A stretch of DNA of 64,000 nt from Bog-756 sp050014755 (GTDB lineage Bacteria > Actinomycetota > Acidimicrobiia > Acidimicrobiales > RAAP-2), in assembly GCA_050014755.1 (NCBI GenBank), contig JBEKCS010000004.1, positions 22,994-86,993 of the forward strand. The letters are read 5' to 3'. The stretch's first letter is position 1. Each line of letters starts with the position of its first letter. The notes under the pieces are model-generated. The model saw only the letters and a program-made list of their open reading frames with translations, was not told the origin of the DNA and searched no databases. Shown one piece after another: positions 50,833-59,164 of the stretch. A program made the translations under genes and the position numbers.

Positions 50833-53655
50833 TCAGCGCCTGGTCGTGGACTTCTTGGCCGACACGGCCTTCCTGGGCGCGGCCTTCGTGGCGGTGGCCT
50901 TGGCGGCGGTGGCCTTGGCGGCGGTGGCAGCCTTGGCCGCCGTGGCCGCCGTGGCCGCCTTGGCCGCCGTGGCCGCCACCACCTTGTCCCGTGCCGCCGT
51001 GTGGCCGGCGAGCACGGCCTGTGCCGCGGCCAGCCGTGCGATCGGCACCCGGAAGGGCGAGCAGCTCACGTAGTCGAGGCCGGCGGCGGCAAAGGTGGCG
51101 ATCGACTCGGGATCGCCACCGTGCTCGCCGCACACGCCCACCTTGAGGCTCGGCCGGGTGGCCCGGCCCCGTTCGGTGCCGAGGCGGACCAGTTCGCCGA
51201 CGCCGTCGGCGTCGACCACCTCGAACGGATTGCGGCTGAGCAGTCCCTCCTCGAGGTAGGTCGACATCATCCGTCCCTCGACGTCGTCACGGCTGAACCC
51301 GAACGTCATCTGGGTCAGGTCGTTGGTCCCGAAGGAGAAGAAGTCGGCCTCCTCGGCGATGTCACCGGCCCGCAGGGCTGCCCGGGGGGTCTCGATCATG
51401 GTGCCGATCAGTACCTCGAGCGATCCCTTGGCCGCCTTCGACCCCTTCTTCGACGAAGCCGCCGCGGCCTTGGCCTCGGACACGGCCCCCTCGACCCACG
51501 AGCGGGCGAGGGCCAGCTCCTCACGCGACACGGTGAGGGGGATCATGATCTCGACCACCGGATGGCCTCCGGCATCCACCCGGTCGAGGGCGGCCTCCAT
51601 CAGGGCGCGCACCTGCATGGCGTAGAGCCCCGGCTTGATCACCCCGAGCCGGACGCCCCGGGTGCCGAGCATCGGGTTGACCTCGTGCCACAGCTTGGCC
51701 GCCTCGAACAGACGGGACTCCTCCTCGGTCAGTCCGACCGTGGCCTGCTTGATGGCCAGCTCCGTGGGGTCGGGGAGGAATTCGTGCAGCGGCGGGTCGA
51801 GGAGGCGGACGGTGACCGGCAGCCCGTCCATGGCCTCGAGGATCTCCACGAAGTCGGCCTTCTGGGCGACCCGGAGGGCCTCCAGGGCGCTCTCCTCGTC
51901 GGACGGCGTGTCGGCCAGGATCATCCGGCGCACGATCGGCAGCCGGTCCTCGGCCAGGAACATGTGCTCGGTCCGGCACAGCCCGATCCCTTCCGCCCCG
52001 TGCCTGCGTGCATTGGACGCGTCGGGCCCGTTGTCGGCGTTGGCCCGGACCCCCAGGTGACCGGCCCGCACCTCGTCGGCCCAGCTCAGGATCAGGTCGA
52101 ACTCGGGGGGCGTCTCGCCCTGGCTGACCTCGACCTGGCCGAGCACCACGATCCCGTTGGTACCGTCGACGGAGATCCAGTCGCCCTCGGACACGACGAT
52201 GTCGCCGACGCTGAACGACGACGCGCCGATGCGCAGGTCCTCGGCCCCGACGACCGCCGGCTTGCCCCAGCCCCGGGCCACCACGGCGGCGTGGCTGACC
52301 AGACCGCCGCGGGCGGTGAGGATCCCCTCGGCGGCCAGCATGCCGTGGACGTCCTCGGGGGACGTCTCGCTCCGGACCAGGACGACGGCCTCGCCCCGCT
52401 CGGCGGCGGCCTGGGCATCGTCGGCGGTCAGGTAGACCCGGCCCACGGCGGCCCCGGGCGAAGCACCCAACCCCTTGACCAGGACCTTGTGTCCGGTCGA
52501 CGCGAACTGGGGATGGAGCACCTGCTCGAGGTGCTCCCCGGTGATGCGCCCGAGAGCCTCCTCACGGGTCAGCTTGATGGCCCGCTCGGACACCATGTCC
52601 ACGGCCATGCGCAGGGCGGCGCGTCCGGTGCGCTTGCCCACCCTGGTCTGCAGCATCCACAGCTTGCCCTGCTCGATGGTGAACTCGGTGTCGCACATGT
52701 CCCGGTAGTGACGCTCCAGGCGGGCGAAGATGGCCAGCAGCTCCTTGTGGATCTTCGGGAACTCGTCGGCCAGTGCGGCCAGGGGCTCGGTGTTGCGGAT
52801 GCCGGCCACGACGTCCTCGCCCTGGGCGTTGACCAGGAAGTCGCCGTACTCGCCCACCGCACCGGTGGCCGGGTCGCGGGTGAAGCCCACACCGGTTCCC
52901 GAGTTGTCGTCGCGGTTGCCGAACACCATGGCCTGGACGTTGACCGCCGTCCCCAGGTCGTGGGCGATCCGCTCACGGACCCGGTAGGCGATGGCCCGTG
53001 GTCCGTTCCACGAGGCGAAGACGGCCTCGATCGCACCACGCAGCTGCTCGTCGGGATCCTGGGGGAAGGGCTTGCCGGTGTGGCGCTCGACGATCTGCTG
53101 GTAGGCGTCGACCAGGTAGCGGAGCAGCTCGATGGGGATGCCGGCGTCGGACTCCGTGCCGGCCAGTTCCTTGGCCGCGTCGAGCAGCGAGTCGAACTCC
53201 TCGCCCGGCACGTCGAGCACGATGCGCCCGTACATGGCCACGAAGCGCCGATAGGAGTCGTAGGCGAAGCGCTCGTCATCGGTCTGGCGAGCCAGACCGA
53301 TGACCGACTTGTCGTTGAGACCGAGGTTGAGGACGGTGTCCATCATGCCCGGCATGGAGAACTTGGCACCGGAGCGGACCGACACGAGCAGCGGGTCGTC
53401 GGGGTCGCCGATCCGCTTGCCCATCGTCTTCTCCAGCCGGGCACGGGCCCGGTCGATCTCGGCGGACAGCCCGTCGGGCCAGCCGACCTCCATGTAGGCG
53501 CGGCACGCCGTGGTGGCGATGGTGAAGCCCGGGGGCACCGGCAGGGCCAGCACCGACGTCATCTCGGCCAGGTTGGCACCCTTGCCACCGAGGAGGTCCT
53601 TCATCTCCATCGGTGGCTTGCGGTGGGAGTGGTCGAAGTCGAAGACGAACGGCAT
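50833..53655 (-). CDS. ppdK: Pyruvate, phosphate dikinase with Lys/Ala-rich C-terminal tail
   Basis: 940 residues. It interconverts pyruvate, ATP and phosphate with phosphoenolpyruvate. DLLGGKGANLAEM starts the ATP-grasp domain; GGLVSHAAVVARGWGKPAVV carries the phosphorylated His455, the same number as in the well-studied Clostridium enzyme; CRTEHMF and GTNDLTQMTFGFSRDD are PEP-domain signatures. Residues about 885-940 are an extra tail of Ala, Lys, Thr and Arg (ATAAKAATAATAAK) that ordinary PPDK lacks. ATG at 53655 has AGGAGACC upstream. Probably feeds gluconeogenesis. Confidence 0.95.
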   Translation of the reverse strand: MPFVFDFDHSHRKPPMEMKDLLGGKGANLAEMTSVLALPVPPGFTIATTACRAYMEVGWPDGLSAEIDRARARLEKTMGKRIGDPDDPLLVSVRSGAKFSMPGMMDTVLNLGLNDKSVIGLARQTDDERFAYDSYRRFVAMYGRIVLDVPGEEFDSLLDAAKELAGTESDAGIPIELLRYLVDAYQQIVERHTGKPFPQDPDEQLRGAIEAVFASWNGPRAIAYRVRERIAHDLGTAVNVQAMVFGNRDDNSGTGVGFTRDPATGAVGEYGDFLVNAQGEDVVAGIRNTEPLAALADEFPKIHKELLAIFARLERHYRDMCDTEFTIEQGKLWMLQTRVGKRTGRAALRMAVDMVSERAIKLTREEALGRITGEHLEQVLHPQFASTGHKVLVKGLGASPGAAVGRVYLTADDAQAAAERGEAVVLVRSETSPEDVHGMLAAEGILTARGGLVSHAAVVARGWGKPAVVGAEDLRIGASSFSVGDIVVSEGDWISVDGTNGIVVLGQVEVSQGETPPEFDLILSWADEVRAGHLGVRANADNGPDASNARRHGAEGIGLCRTEHMFLAEDRLPIVRRMILADTPSDEESALEALRVAQKADFVEILEAMDGLPVTVRLLDPPLHEFLPDPTELAIKQATVGLTEEESRLFEAAKLWHEVNPMLGTRGVRLGVIKPGLYAMQVRALMEAALDRVDAGGHPVVEIMIPLTVSREELALARSWVEGAVSEAKAAAASSKKGSKAAKGSLEVLIGTMIETPRAALRAGDIAEEADFFSFGTNDLTQMTFGFSRDDVEGRMMSTYLEEGLLSRNPFEVVDADGVGELVRLGTERGRATRPSLKVGVCGEHGGDPESIATFAAAGLDYVSCSPFRVPIARLAAAQAVLAGHTAARDKVVAATAAKAATAATAAKAATAAKATAAKATATKAAPRKAVSAKKSTTRR

Positions 53656-53846
53656 GAGGAAGGGTCTCCTAGGTGGATCCGGGGCAGGGTCTGCACGACG
53701 CACGGCCTGCGCGTCGACCCGCAAGCCTACCCGTGCACCATCTCCGTGCCGGCCGATACCGGAGCGTCCCCCGTTCCGGACTCCGGTCGGTCACCTGTAC
53801 CGCCACCTGGGCCCCGACGGTACGTCAGGCCTGGGTCAGGTCCCGG

Positions 53847-55187
53847 TCACACCGCGTCGACGCGCCGGCGCAGTTCGGCCAGGAGGCCGTCGACGGGGAT
53901 CCGCACCTGCTCGGTCGAGTCCCGGTCCCGGACCGTCACCGCGCCGTCCTCGAGCGAGTCGAAGTCGATCGTCACGCACCACGGGGTCCCCACCTCGTCC
54001 TGGCGCCGGTACCGCTTGCCGATCGACTGGGTGGTGTCGTAGTCGCACATGAAGTGGGGCTGGAGCATCGCGAGCACCCGGCGCGACAGTGGCTCGAGCG
54101 TCTCCTTCTTCGACAGCGGGAGGACCCCCACCTGGTACGGGGCCAGCCTCGGGTGCAGCCGGAGCACCGTGCGGGCCTCGCCCCCTACCTCGTCCTCGGA
54201 GTAGGAGGCCAGGAGGAACGCCATCATGGTCCGGGTGGCACCGGCGGCGGGCTCGATGACGTAGGGCACGTAGCGCTCGTTGGTCGCCTGGTCGAAGTAC
54301 TCGAGCTTCTCCCCCGACGCCTCGGCGTGGGCCAGCAGGTCGAAGTCGGTCCGGTTGGCGATCCCCTCGAGCTCGTCCCAACCCCAGGGGAAGAGGAACT
54401 CCACGTCGGCCGTGCTCGCCGCGTAGTGGGCGAGCTCGGACGGCTCGTGGTGGCGCAGGCGCAGATCCGCCTCGGGTATCCCGAGCCCCAGGTACCAGTT
54501 GAACCGCTCCTCGAGCCAGTACTCGAACCACTGCTGCGCCTCGTCCGGCGGGACGAAGTACTCCATCTCCATCTGCTCGAATTCACGGGTCCGGAACACG
54601 AAGTTCTGGGGGGTGATCTCGTTGCGGAACGACTTCCCCACCTGGGCGATCCCGAACGGGGGACGCTTGCGGGTGGTCTGGAGGATGTTGGCGAAGTTGA
54701 TGAACATGCCCTGGGCCGTCTCGGGCCGGAGGTAGGCGACCGCTCCCTCGTCTTCGAGCGGACCGGCGTGGGTCTTGAACATCAGGTTGAAGGCGCGGGC
54801 CTCGGTGAACTCGGTGGATCCGCACGCCGGGCAGACGCCGTCGATCTTGTCCTCGCGCCACCGCTGGTGACAGGACATGCAGTCCACCAGCGGATCGGCG
54901 AAGTTCGACAGGTGGCCCGACGCGGCCCACACCGCCGGTGGCGACAGGATGGCGGCGTCGAGGCCGACCACATCGTCCCGCCGTTGGACCATCGCCTCCC
55001 ACCAGGCATTCTTGACGTTGCGGAGCATGTTGACGCCGAGCGGTCCGTAGTCGTACGTGGACCGGAACCCCCCGTAGATCTCGGCCGACTGGAAGATGAA
55101 GCCGCGCCGCTTGCACAGGCCGACCACCTTCTCCATGAGGCCGGTGCGGTCGCCTTGCGCGTCTGTGGGCTCGTCCGAGTCGGGCAT
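53847..55187 (-). CDS. glyS: Glycyl-tRNA synthetase, homodimeric type
   Basis: 446 residues of the single-chain class II enzyme. GFIFQSAEIYGGFRSTYDYGP opens the catalytic domain, GHLSNFADPLVDC and a CxxC pair region (CMSCHQRW, CPACG) follow, RNEITPQNFVFRTREFEQMEME is motif 2, and the anticodon domain ends GTPWCVTIDFDSLEDG. It charges tRNA-Gly. ATG at 55187 is chosen over a longer frame to 55220. It lies 190 bases upstream of ppdK and 67 downstream of hemW on the same strand. Confidence 0.96.
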   Translation of the reverse strand: MPDSDEPTDAQGDRTGLMEKVVGLCKRRGFIFQSAEIYGGFRSTYDYGPLGVNMLRNVKNAWWEAMVQRRDDVVGLDAAILSPPAVWAASGHLSNFADPLVDCMSCHQRWREDKIDGVCPACGSTEFTEARAFNLMFKTHAGPLEDEGAVAYLRPETAQGMFINFANILQTTRKRPPFGIAQVGKSFRNEITPQNFVFRTREFEQMEMEYFVPPDEAQQWFEYWLEERFNWYLGLGIPEADLRLRHHEPSELAHYAASTADVEFLFPWGWDELEGIANRTDFDLLAHAEASGEKLEYFDQATNERYVPYVIEPAAGATRTMMAFLLASYSEDEVGGEARTVLRLHPRLAPYQVGVLPLSKKETLEPLSRRVLAMLQPHFMCDYDTTQSIGKRYRRQDEVGTPWCVTIDFDSLEDGAVTVRDRDSTEQVRIPVDGLLAELRRRVDAV

Positions 55188-55254
55188 AGGGGGGCATCGT
55201 ACCGGCTGCCCCGATGTCACGGTCCCACGCGCGGTGGCGCCGGCCGGCCCGTCC

Positions 55255-56364
55255 TCACTCCGGAACGACGAGTCGGGCGGTCACCGCGTTGGCCAGCAGC
55301 CGGCCCCGCACCGTCAGCACGGCCCGGCCCGAGGACCGGTCGACCAGGCCGTCGAGATCGGGGCCGTCGGGCAGTGCGCCCGAGGGCACGCCCGACGACG
55401 TCCGCAGGGCCAGGGCCAGTGCCTCGAACCGCCGCTGCCCGTCGTCGAGCACCTCCTCGCCGGCCGTCGCCGGCCCGTCGGCGCCGATCAGGGCCACGTA
55501 CCGGTCGGGCGTACGCACGTTCCACCACCGCCGACCGGCACGGTGGGAGTGGGCGGCCGAGCCGATGCCCCGGTAGTCGCCCTGATCCCAGTACAGGTGG
55601 TTGTGGCGGCACTCGTGGCCGGGCCGGGCCCAATTGGAGATCTCCTCCCACCGGTACCCGGCACCGGCCAGCACCCGCTCGGCCGTCTCGTAGCGACCGG
55701 CCTGGACGTCGTCGTCCGGGTGGCGGTCCGGGTCCCGGTGGAGCGGCGTGCCCGGCTCGACGGTCAGGGCGTACGCGCTGACGTGCGGCGGCGGGGCGGC
55801 CAGCCCGACCACGTCGGCCAGGCTCCGCTCCCAGTCCTCGTCGCGCTCGCCGGCGCCGCCCAGGATCAGGTCCATGTTCCACGACGTGAAGCCGGCTCCG
55901 GCGACCGCGGCCACCGCATCGGCCACGTGGTCGGGCCCGTGGCGGCGACCGAGGCCGGCCAGCACGTGGCCAACGGTGGACTGGACGCCGAGGGACACCC
56001 GGGTCACCCCGGCCCGCCGGTAGGCGCCCATGCGCTCGGGGGACACGTCCTCCGGATTGCACTCGACGGTCACCTCGGCGCCGACGGCGCGGGGGACGGC
56101 GTCGAGCACGGACGTCAGCAGGTCCGCCGGCAGGTGGGACGGGGTGCCCCCGCCGAAGAAGACCGAGGTCGCCGGAGGCATGCCCTCGCGCTCGACCGCC
56201 CGGGTCACCTCGGTCACGCACGCCGCGGCGTACGCCTCCATCAGGTGGTCCCGGTCGGTGTAGGTGGCGAACGCGCAGTAGTCGCACCGGTGCCGGCAGA
56301 ACGGCACGTGCACGTACACGCCGAACGGGGCGTCCGTCGGGCCCGACGACGGGGACGTGGTCAC
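55255..56364 (-). CDS. hemW: Radical SAM heme chaperone HemW
   Basis: 369 residues. VYVHVPFCRHRCDYCAF supplies Cys23, Cys27 and Cys30 for the 4Fe-4S cluster. FFGGGTPSHLPADLL, VECNPEDVSPERM and RVSLGVQS are the SAM-binding and core strands, and ALTVEPGTPL the family C-terminal region. HemW-type proteins were long called oxygen-independent coproporphyrinogen oxidase but deliver heme. Stop 67 bases before glyS; recO lies 16 bases upstream. ATG start. Confidence 0.93.
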   Translation of the reverse strand: MTTSPSSGPTDAPFGVYVHVPFCRHRCDYCAFATYTDRDHLMEAYAAACVTEVTRAVEREGMPPATSVFFGGGTPSHLPADLLTSVLDAVPRAVGAEVTVECNPEDVSPERMGAYRRAGVTRVSLGVQSTVGHVLAGLGRRHGPDHVADAVAAVAGAGFTSWNMDLILGGAGERDEDWERSLADVVGLAAPPPHVSAYALTVEPGTPLHRDPDRHPDDDVQAGRYETAERVLAGAGYRWEEISNWARPGHECRHNHLYWDQGDYRGIGSAAHSHRAGRRWWNVRTPDRYVALIGADGPATAGEEVLDDGQRRFEALALALRTSSGVPSGALPDGPDLDGLVDRSSGRAVLTVRGRLLANAVTARLVVPE

Positions 56365-56380
56365 CCGGCCGACCGGTGGG

Positions 56381-57106
56381 TCAGGAGACCTGGCCGGCCC
56401 GGACCGACCGGAGCCGGCGGTCCAGATGGGCCTCCATGGCCTCGGTGGCCAGTGCCGACACCTCGTCGGTCACCGGTGAACGCGGCTCGGCCAGCACCCC
56501 GGACAGCCCTCCCCCGAGCGTCCGGCGCAGCAGGTCGAGCCCGCCGGGCGACAGGGGGCGCCCCCTGCGGCAGGCCCGGCACAGGACGCCGCCCTCCACG
56601 ATGTCGAAGGCGACCAGCTGGCTGTCGTCGTCCTCGCCGCACGACACGCACCCGTCGAGCATGGGGGCCGAGCCCTCGAGGGCCAGGACCTTGAGGAAGA
56701 ACGCGGGGGCCACCATCGGCGAATCCCGCTCGGCCAGGGCGGTCATGGCCCGCACCACCATCTCGTACAACCGGGGGTTGGCGTGGCGCTCCTGGCCCAC
56801 CTGGTCCACCACTTCGAGCATCGACAGGCCGGCCGACATCCGGTCCAGGTCCTCGCGCACCGGCCGGAAGGTGTCGATCACCTCGGCCTGGTCGATGGTG
56901 TCGAGGTCGCCCCGTCCCTGCCACCCGAGCAGGGCCACGTGGCTCAAGGGCTCGAGTCGGGAGCCGAACTTGGAGGTGGTCCGCCGGACACCCTTGGCCA
57001 CGGCCCGGACCTTGCCGTGGTACTCGGTCATGAGGGTGACGATCCGGTCCGCCTCGCCCAGGCGGATGGTGCGCAGCACCACTCCCCGGTCGCGGAACTG
57101 GGTCAT
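56381..57106 (-). CDS. recO: DNA repair protein RecO
   Basis: 241 residues. FRDRGVVLRTIRLGEADRIV is the OB-fold start; SRLEPLSHVALLGWQGRGDLD the next strand; a Cys4 zinc site (CVSCG, then CRACRRG) is typical of actinobacterial RecO. It loads RecA on gapped DNA with RecR. ATG overlaps the stop of the small membrane gene (ATGA), placing it in the operon uppS, membrane protein, recO, hemW. Confidence 0.95.
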   Translation of the reverse strand: MTQFRDRGVVLRTIRLGEADRIVTLMTEYHGKVRAVAKGVRRTTSKFGSRLEPLSHVALLGWQGRGDLDTIDQAEVIDTFRPVREDLDRMSAGLSMLEVVDQVGQERHANPRLYEMVVRAMTALAERDSPMVAPAFFLKVLALEGSAPMLDGCVSCGEDDDSQLVAFDIVEGGVLCRACRRGRPLSPGGLDLLRRTLGGGLSGVLAEPRSPVTDEVSALATEAMEAHLDRRLRSVRAGQVS

Positions 57107-57453
57107 GGCCCGGTGCCCGGCTCCCCGGTCGTGGTGCCGTCACCCGCCCCCTCCCCCGCCGCACCGGGGTCGGGCCGCAGCGCGGCGATCGGCATCGGAT
57201 CGGGACGGTTGAACCGGGGCGCCGGACGGCTCGACCGGCCGCCGATCAGGTTGCCGGCCCCGATCATGAACACGAGGATGGCGGGGATCACCACGAACGG
57301 GGCCGCCGCGCCGAAGCCGGCGTGCCATGCCACCAGGACGCCGGCCCAGAGGATCAGACCGACCACCCAGCCGGTGACGATCCACACCCCGCCGGCGTCG
57401 CTCCTGCGGTGGTCGTCGCCCCGCGGTGCACCTGCCACGAGGCCGCGTCCCAT
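57103..57453 (-). CDS. Small membrane protein between uppS and recO
   Basis: 116 residues. Two hydrophobic segments (about 22-43 and 48-67: WIVTGWVVGLILWAGVLVAW, APFVVIPAILVFMIGAGNL) between a short basic N-terminus and a Pro/Gly/Ala-rich tail. The ATG overlaps the uppS stop (TGATG) and the stop overlaps the recO start (ATGA), so it is tightly coupled to both. No family is recognised. A role near undecaprenyl phosphate synthesis is possible but unsupported. Confidence 0.7.
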   Translation of the reverse strand: MGRGLVAGAPRGDDHRRSDAGGVWIVTGWVVGLILWAGVLVAWHAGFGAAAPFVVIPAILVFMIGAGNLIGGRSSRPAPRFNRPDPMPIAALRPDPGAAGEGAGDGTTTGEPGTGP

Positions 57454-58223
57454 CAGGTCACGCCCCCGAAGCGGCGCTGGCGGCGCTGGAAGTCGCGCAC
57501 CGCGGCAAACAGGTGGGCCCGCCGGAAGTCGGGCCACAGCACCTCGTCGAACACCAACTCACTGTACGCCAGCTGCCAGAGGAGGAAGTTCGAGACCCGG
57601 TGTTCGCCCGAGGTGCGGATGACCAGGTCGGGATCGGGCTGGTCGGGGAAGTAGAGGTGTGAACGGATGGCCTTCTCCGTGACCTTCTCGGGCTTCACCC
57701 CGCCGGCCACCAGGTCCCGCACGGCATCGACGATCTCGGCCCGGCCCCCGTAGTTGAAGGCCATGGTCAGCGTGCAGCGGCGGTTGTCCCTGGTCTGCTC
57801 GATCGACTCGTCCATGCGCTTCAGCACCCGCTTCGGGACCCGCCAGTCGCGGCGGCCGGCGAAGCGGATCCGGACGCCTTTTTCGTCGAGCTCGTCGCGT
57901 CGGCGCATGAGGAGGCTCTCGTTGAAGCCCATCAGGTAGCGGACCTCGTCCGGGGGGCGCCGCCAGTTCTCGGTGGAGAAGGCGTACATGGTGATCCACG
58001 GGATCCCGAGCTCGAGCGCCCCTTCGACGGCATCGAGCAACGCGGCCTCGCCGGCGGCGTGTCCCTCGGTGCGCGGGAGTCCGCGGCGGGCCGCCCACCT
58101 ACCGTTGCCGTCCATCACGCAGGCCACGTGGGCCGGGATCGGTCCACCGGCCACGTCGGCCGCGGTCAGGACGGCGTCCCCGTCGCCGTCCCCACTCTCT
58201 GCGCCCACCTGATCGTCGTGCAC
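57453..58223 (-). CDS. uppS: Isoprenyl transferase (undecaprenyl diphosphate synthase family)
   Basis: 256 residues. HVACVMDGNGRWAARRGLPR contains the catalytic Asp; GHAAGE, YAFSTENWRRPPDEV and the C-terminal DLVIRTSGEHRVSNFLLWQ are the conserved cis-prenyltransferase blocks. It extends farnesyl or similar diphosphates to the lipid carrier for wall synthesis. GTG/ATG region begins the frame MHDDQVGAESG; a variable N-terminus of about 25 residues precedes the conserved part. Head of the recO operon. Confidence 0.95.
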   Translation of the reverse strand: MHDDQVGAESGDGDGDAVLTAADVAGGPIPAHVACVMDGNGRWAARRGLPRTEGHAAGEAALLDAVEGALELGIPWITMYAFSTENWRRPPDEVRYLMGFNESLLMRRRDELDEKGVRIRFAGRRDWRVPKRVLKRMDESIEQTRDNRRCTLTMAFNYGGRAEIVDAVRDLVAGGVKPEKVTEKAIRSHLYFPDQPDPDLVIRTSGEHRVSNFLLWQLAYSELVFDEVLWPDFRRAHLFAAVRDFQRRQRRFGGVT

Positions 58224-58346
58224 CCTGCGAACCTATCCTGTCGGTTGCACCGGTCGTGTCTCCGGGGACGTTCGTCCACCCGTCGCCACCGGCCCGCCTG
58301 GACGTGGTGATTGAGCCATCACCCCACCGGCGACTAGACCCTCCCC

Positions 58347-59105
58347 ATGACCGCATGGGCCGCCCTCGCCATCTTCGCCGCCGGACTGGCAGCCGGGACC
58401 GTCAATGTGATCGTGGGGTCGGGTTCGCTCATCACCTTTCCCGTCCTCCTCGCACTCGGGTACCCACCGGTGCTGGCCAACGTGTCCAACACCGTGGGCC
58501 TGGTGCCCGGCAGCGTCAGCAACGTGGTGGCCTACCGCCGCGAGCTGGTCGGCCAGCGGTCCCGTGTCGTCAAACTCGGCGCGGCGTCCCTCGCCGGCGC
58601 CGTCGCCGGTGCCGTGCTCCTGCTCGGCCTCCCCCACAGTGTGTTCAAGGAGGCCGTGCCGGCGCTCATCCTGGTGGCCTGTGTGCTCATGGCCGTGCAG
58701 CCCCGCGTCAGCCGATGGCTGGCGGCGAGGGGCGAGCGCAGCGTCCACGGCGGGATGCCACTCCTGGCCGGCGTGTTCCTCACCGGCATCTACGGCGGCT
58801 ACTTCGGCGCCGCCCAGGGGGTCATCCTCATCGCCCTGCTGGCCATCTTCATCGACGACGACCTCCAGAGGCTCAACGGGACGAAGAACGCGCTGGCACT
58901 GGTGGCCAACGCGGTGTCCGGGTTCGTGTTCATCCTGGCCACCCGGATCTCGTGGTCGGTGGTGGCGCTCATCGCCGCCGGCGCCATCATCGGCGGCCAG
59001 CTCGGCGGCCACTACGGCCGGCGCCTGCCCGCCGACGCGCTGCGGGCGTGCATCGTCGTCGTCGGCCTCGCCGTGTCCGTCGCCCTCGCCGTCGCCTGGC
59101 GGTAG
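58347..59105 (+). CDS. TauE/SafE family anion permease
   Basis: 252 residues with about eight hydrophobic helices. VNVIVGSGSLITFPVLLALGYPPVLANVSNTVGLVPGS is the first conserved half, and GIYGGYFGAAQGVILIALLA the inverted repeat in the second half. The family exports sulfite, sulfonates or other organic acids. TAGACC (58335-58340) is 6 bases before the ATG with no SD, so the message may be leaderless. Divergent from uppS. A strong hairpin follows. Confidence 0.9.
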   Translation: MTAWAALAIFAAGLAAGTVNVIVGSGSLITFPVLLALGYPPVLANVSNTVGLVPGSVSNVVAYRRELVGQRSRVVKLGAASLAGAVAGAVLLLGLPHSVFKEAVPALILVACVLMAVQPRVSRWLAARGERSVHGGMPLLAGVFLTGIYGGYFGAAQGVILIALLAIFIDDDLQRLNGTKNALALVANAVSGFVFILATRISWSVVALIAAGAIIGGQLGGHYGRRLPADALRACIVVVGLAVSVALAVAWR

Positions 59106-59118
59106 CGAGCCCTCCATT

Positions 59119-59142
59119 CCGTCGGGCCACCGGGCCCGACGG
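59119..59142. terminator. Ten-pair hairpin between permease and dinG genes
   Basis: CCGTCGGGCC and GGCCCGACGG pair perfectly around the loop ACCG. It lies 14 bases after the permease stop and 10 bases before the TAGTGT box in front of dinG, so it separates the two genes. Confidence 0.65.
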
Positions 59143-59164
59143 GCCCGCCCGGTAGTGTCGGCGG

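Noticed and set aside
48952..54042. A 1696-codon open frame on the plus strand
   Set aside because: It is the antisense of dnaG, ppdK and glyS, which have clear family motifs. Third-position GC bias removes stops from the opposite strand; the translation is His/Gly/Arg/Val-rich with no domain.
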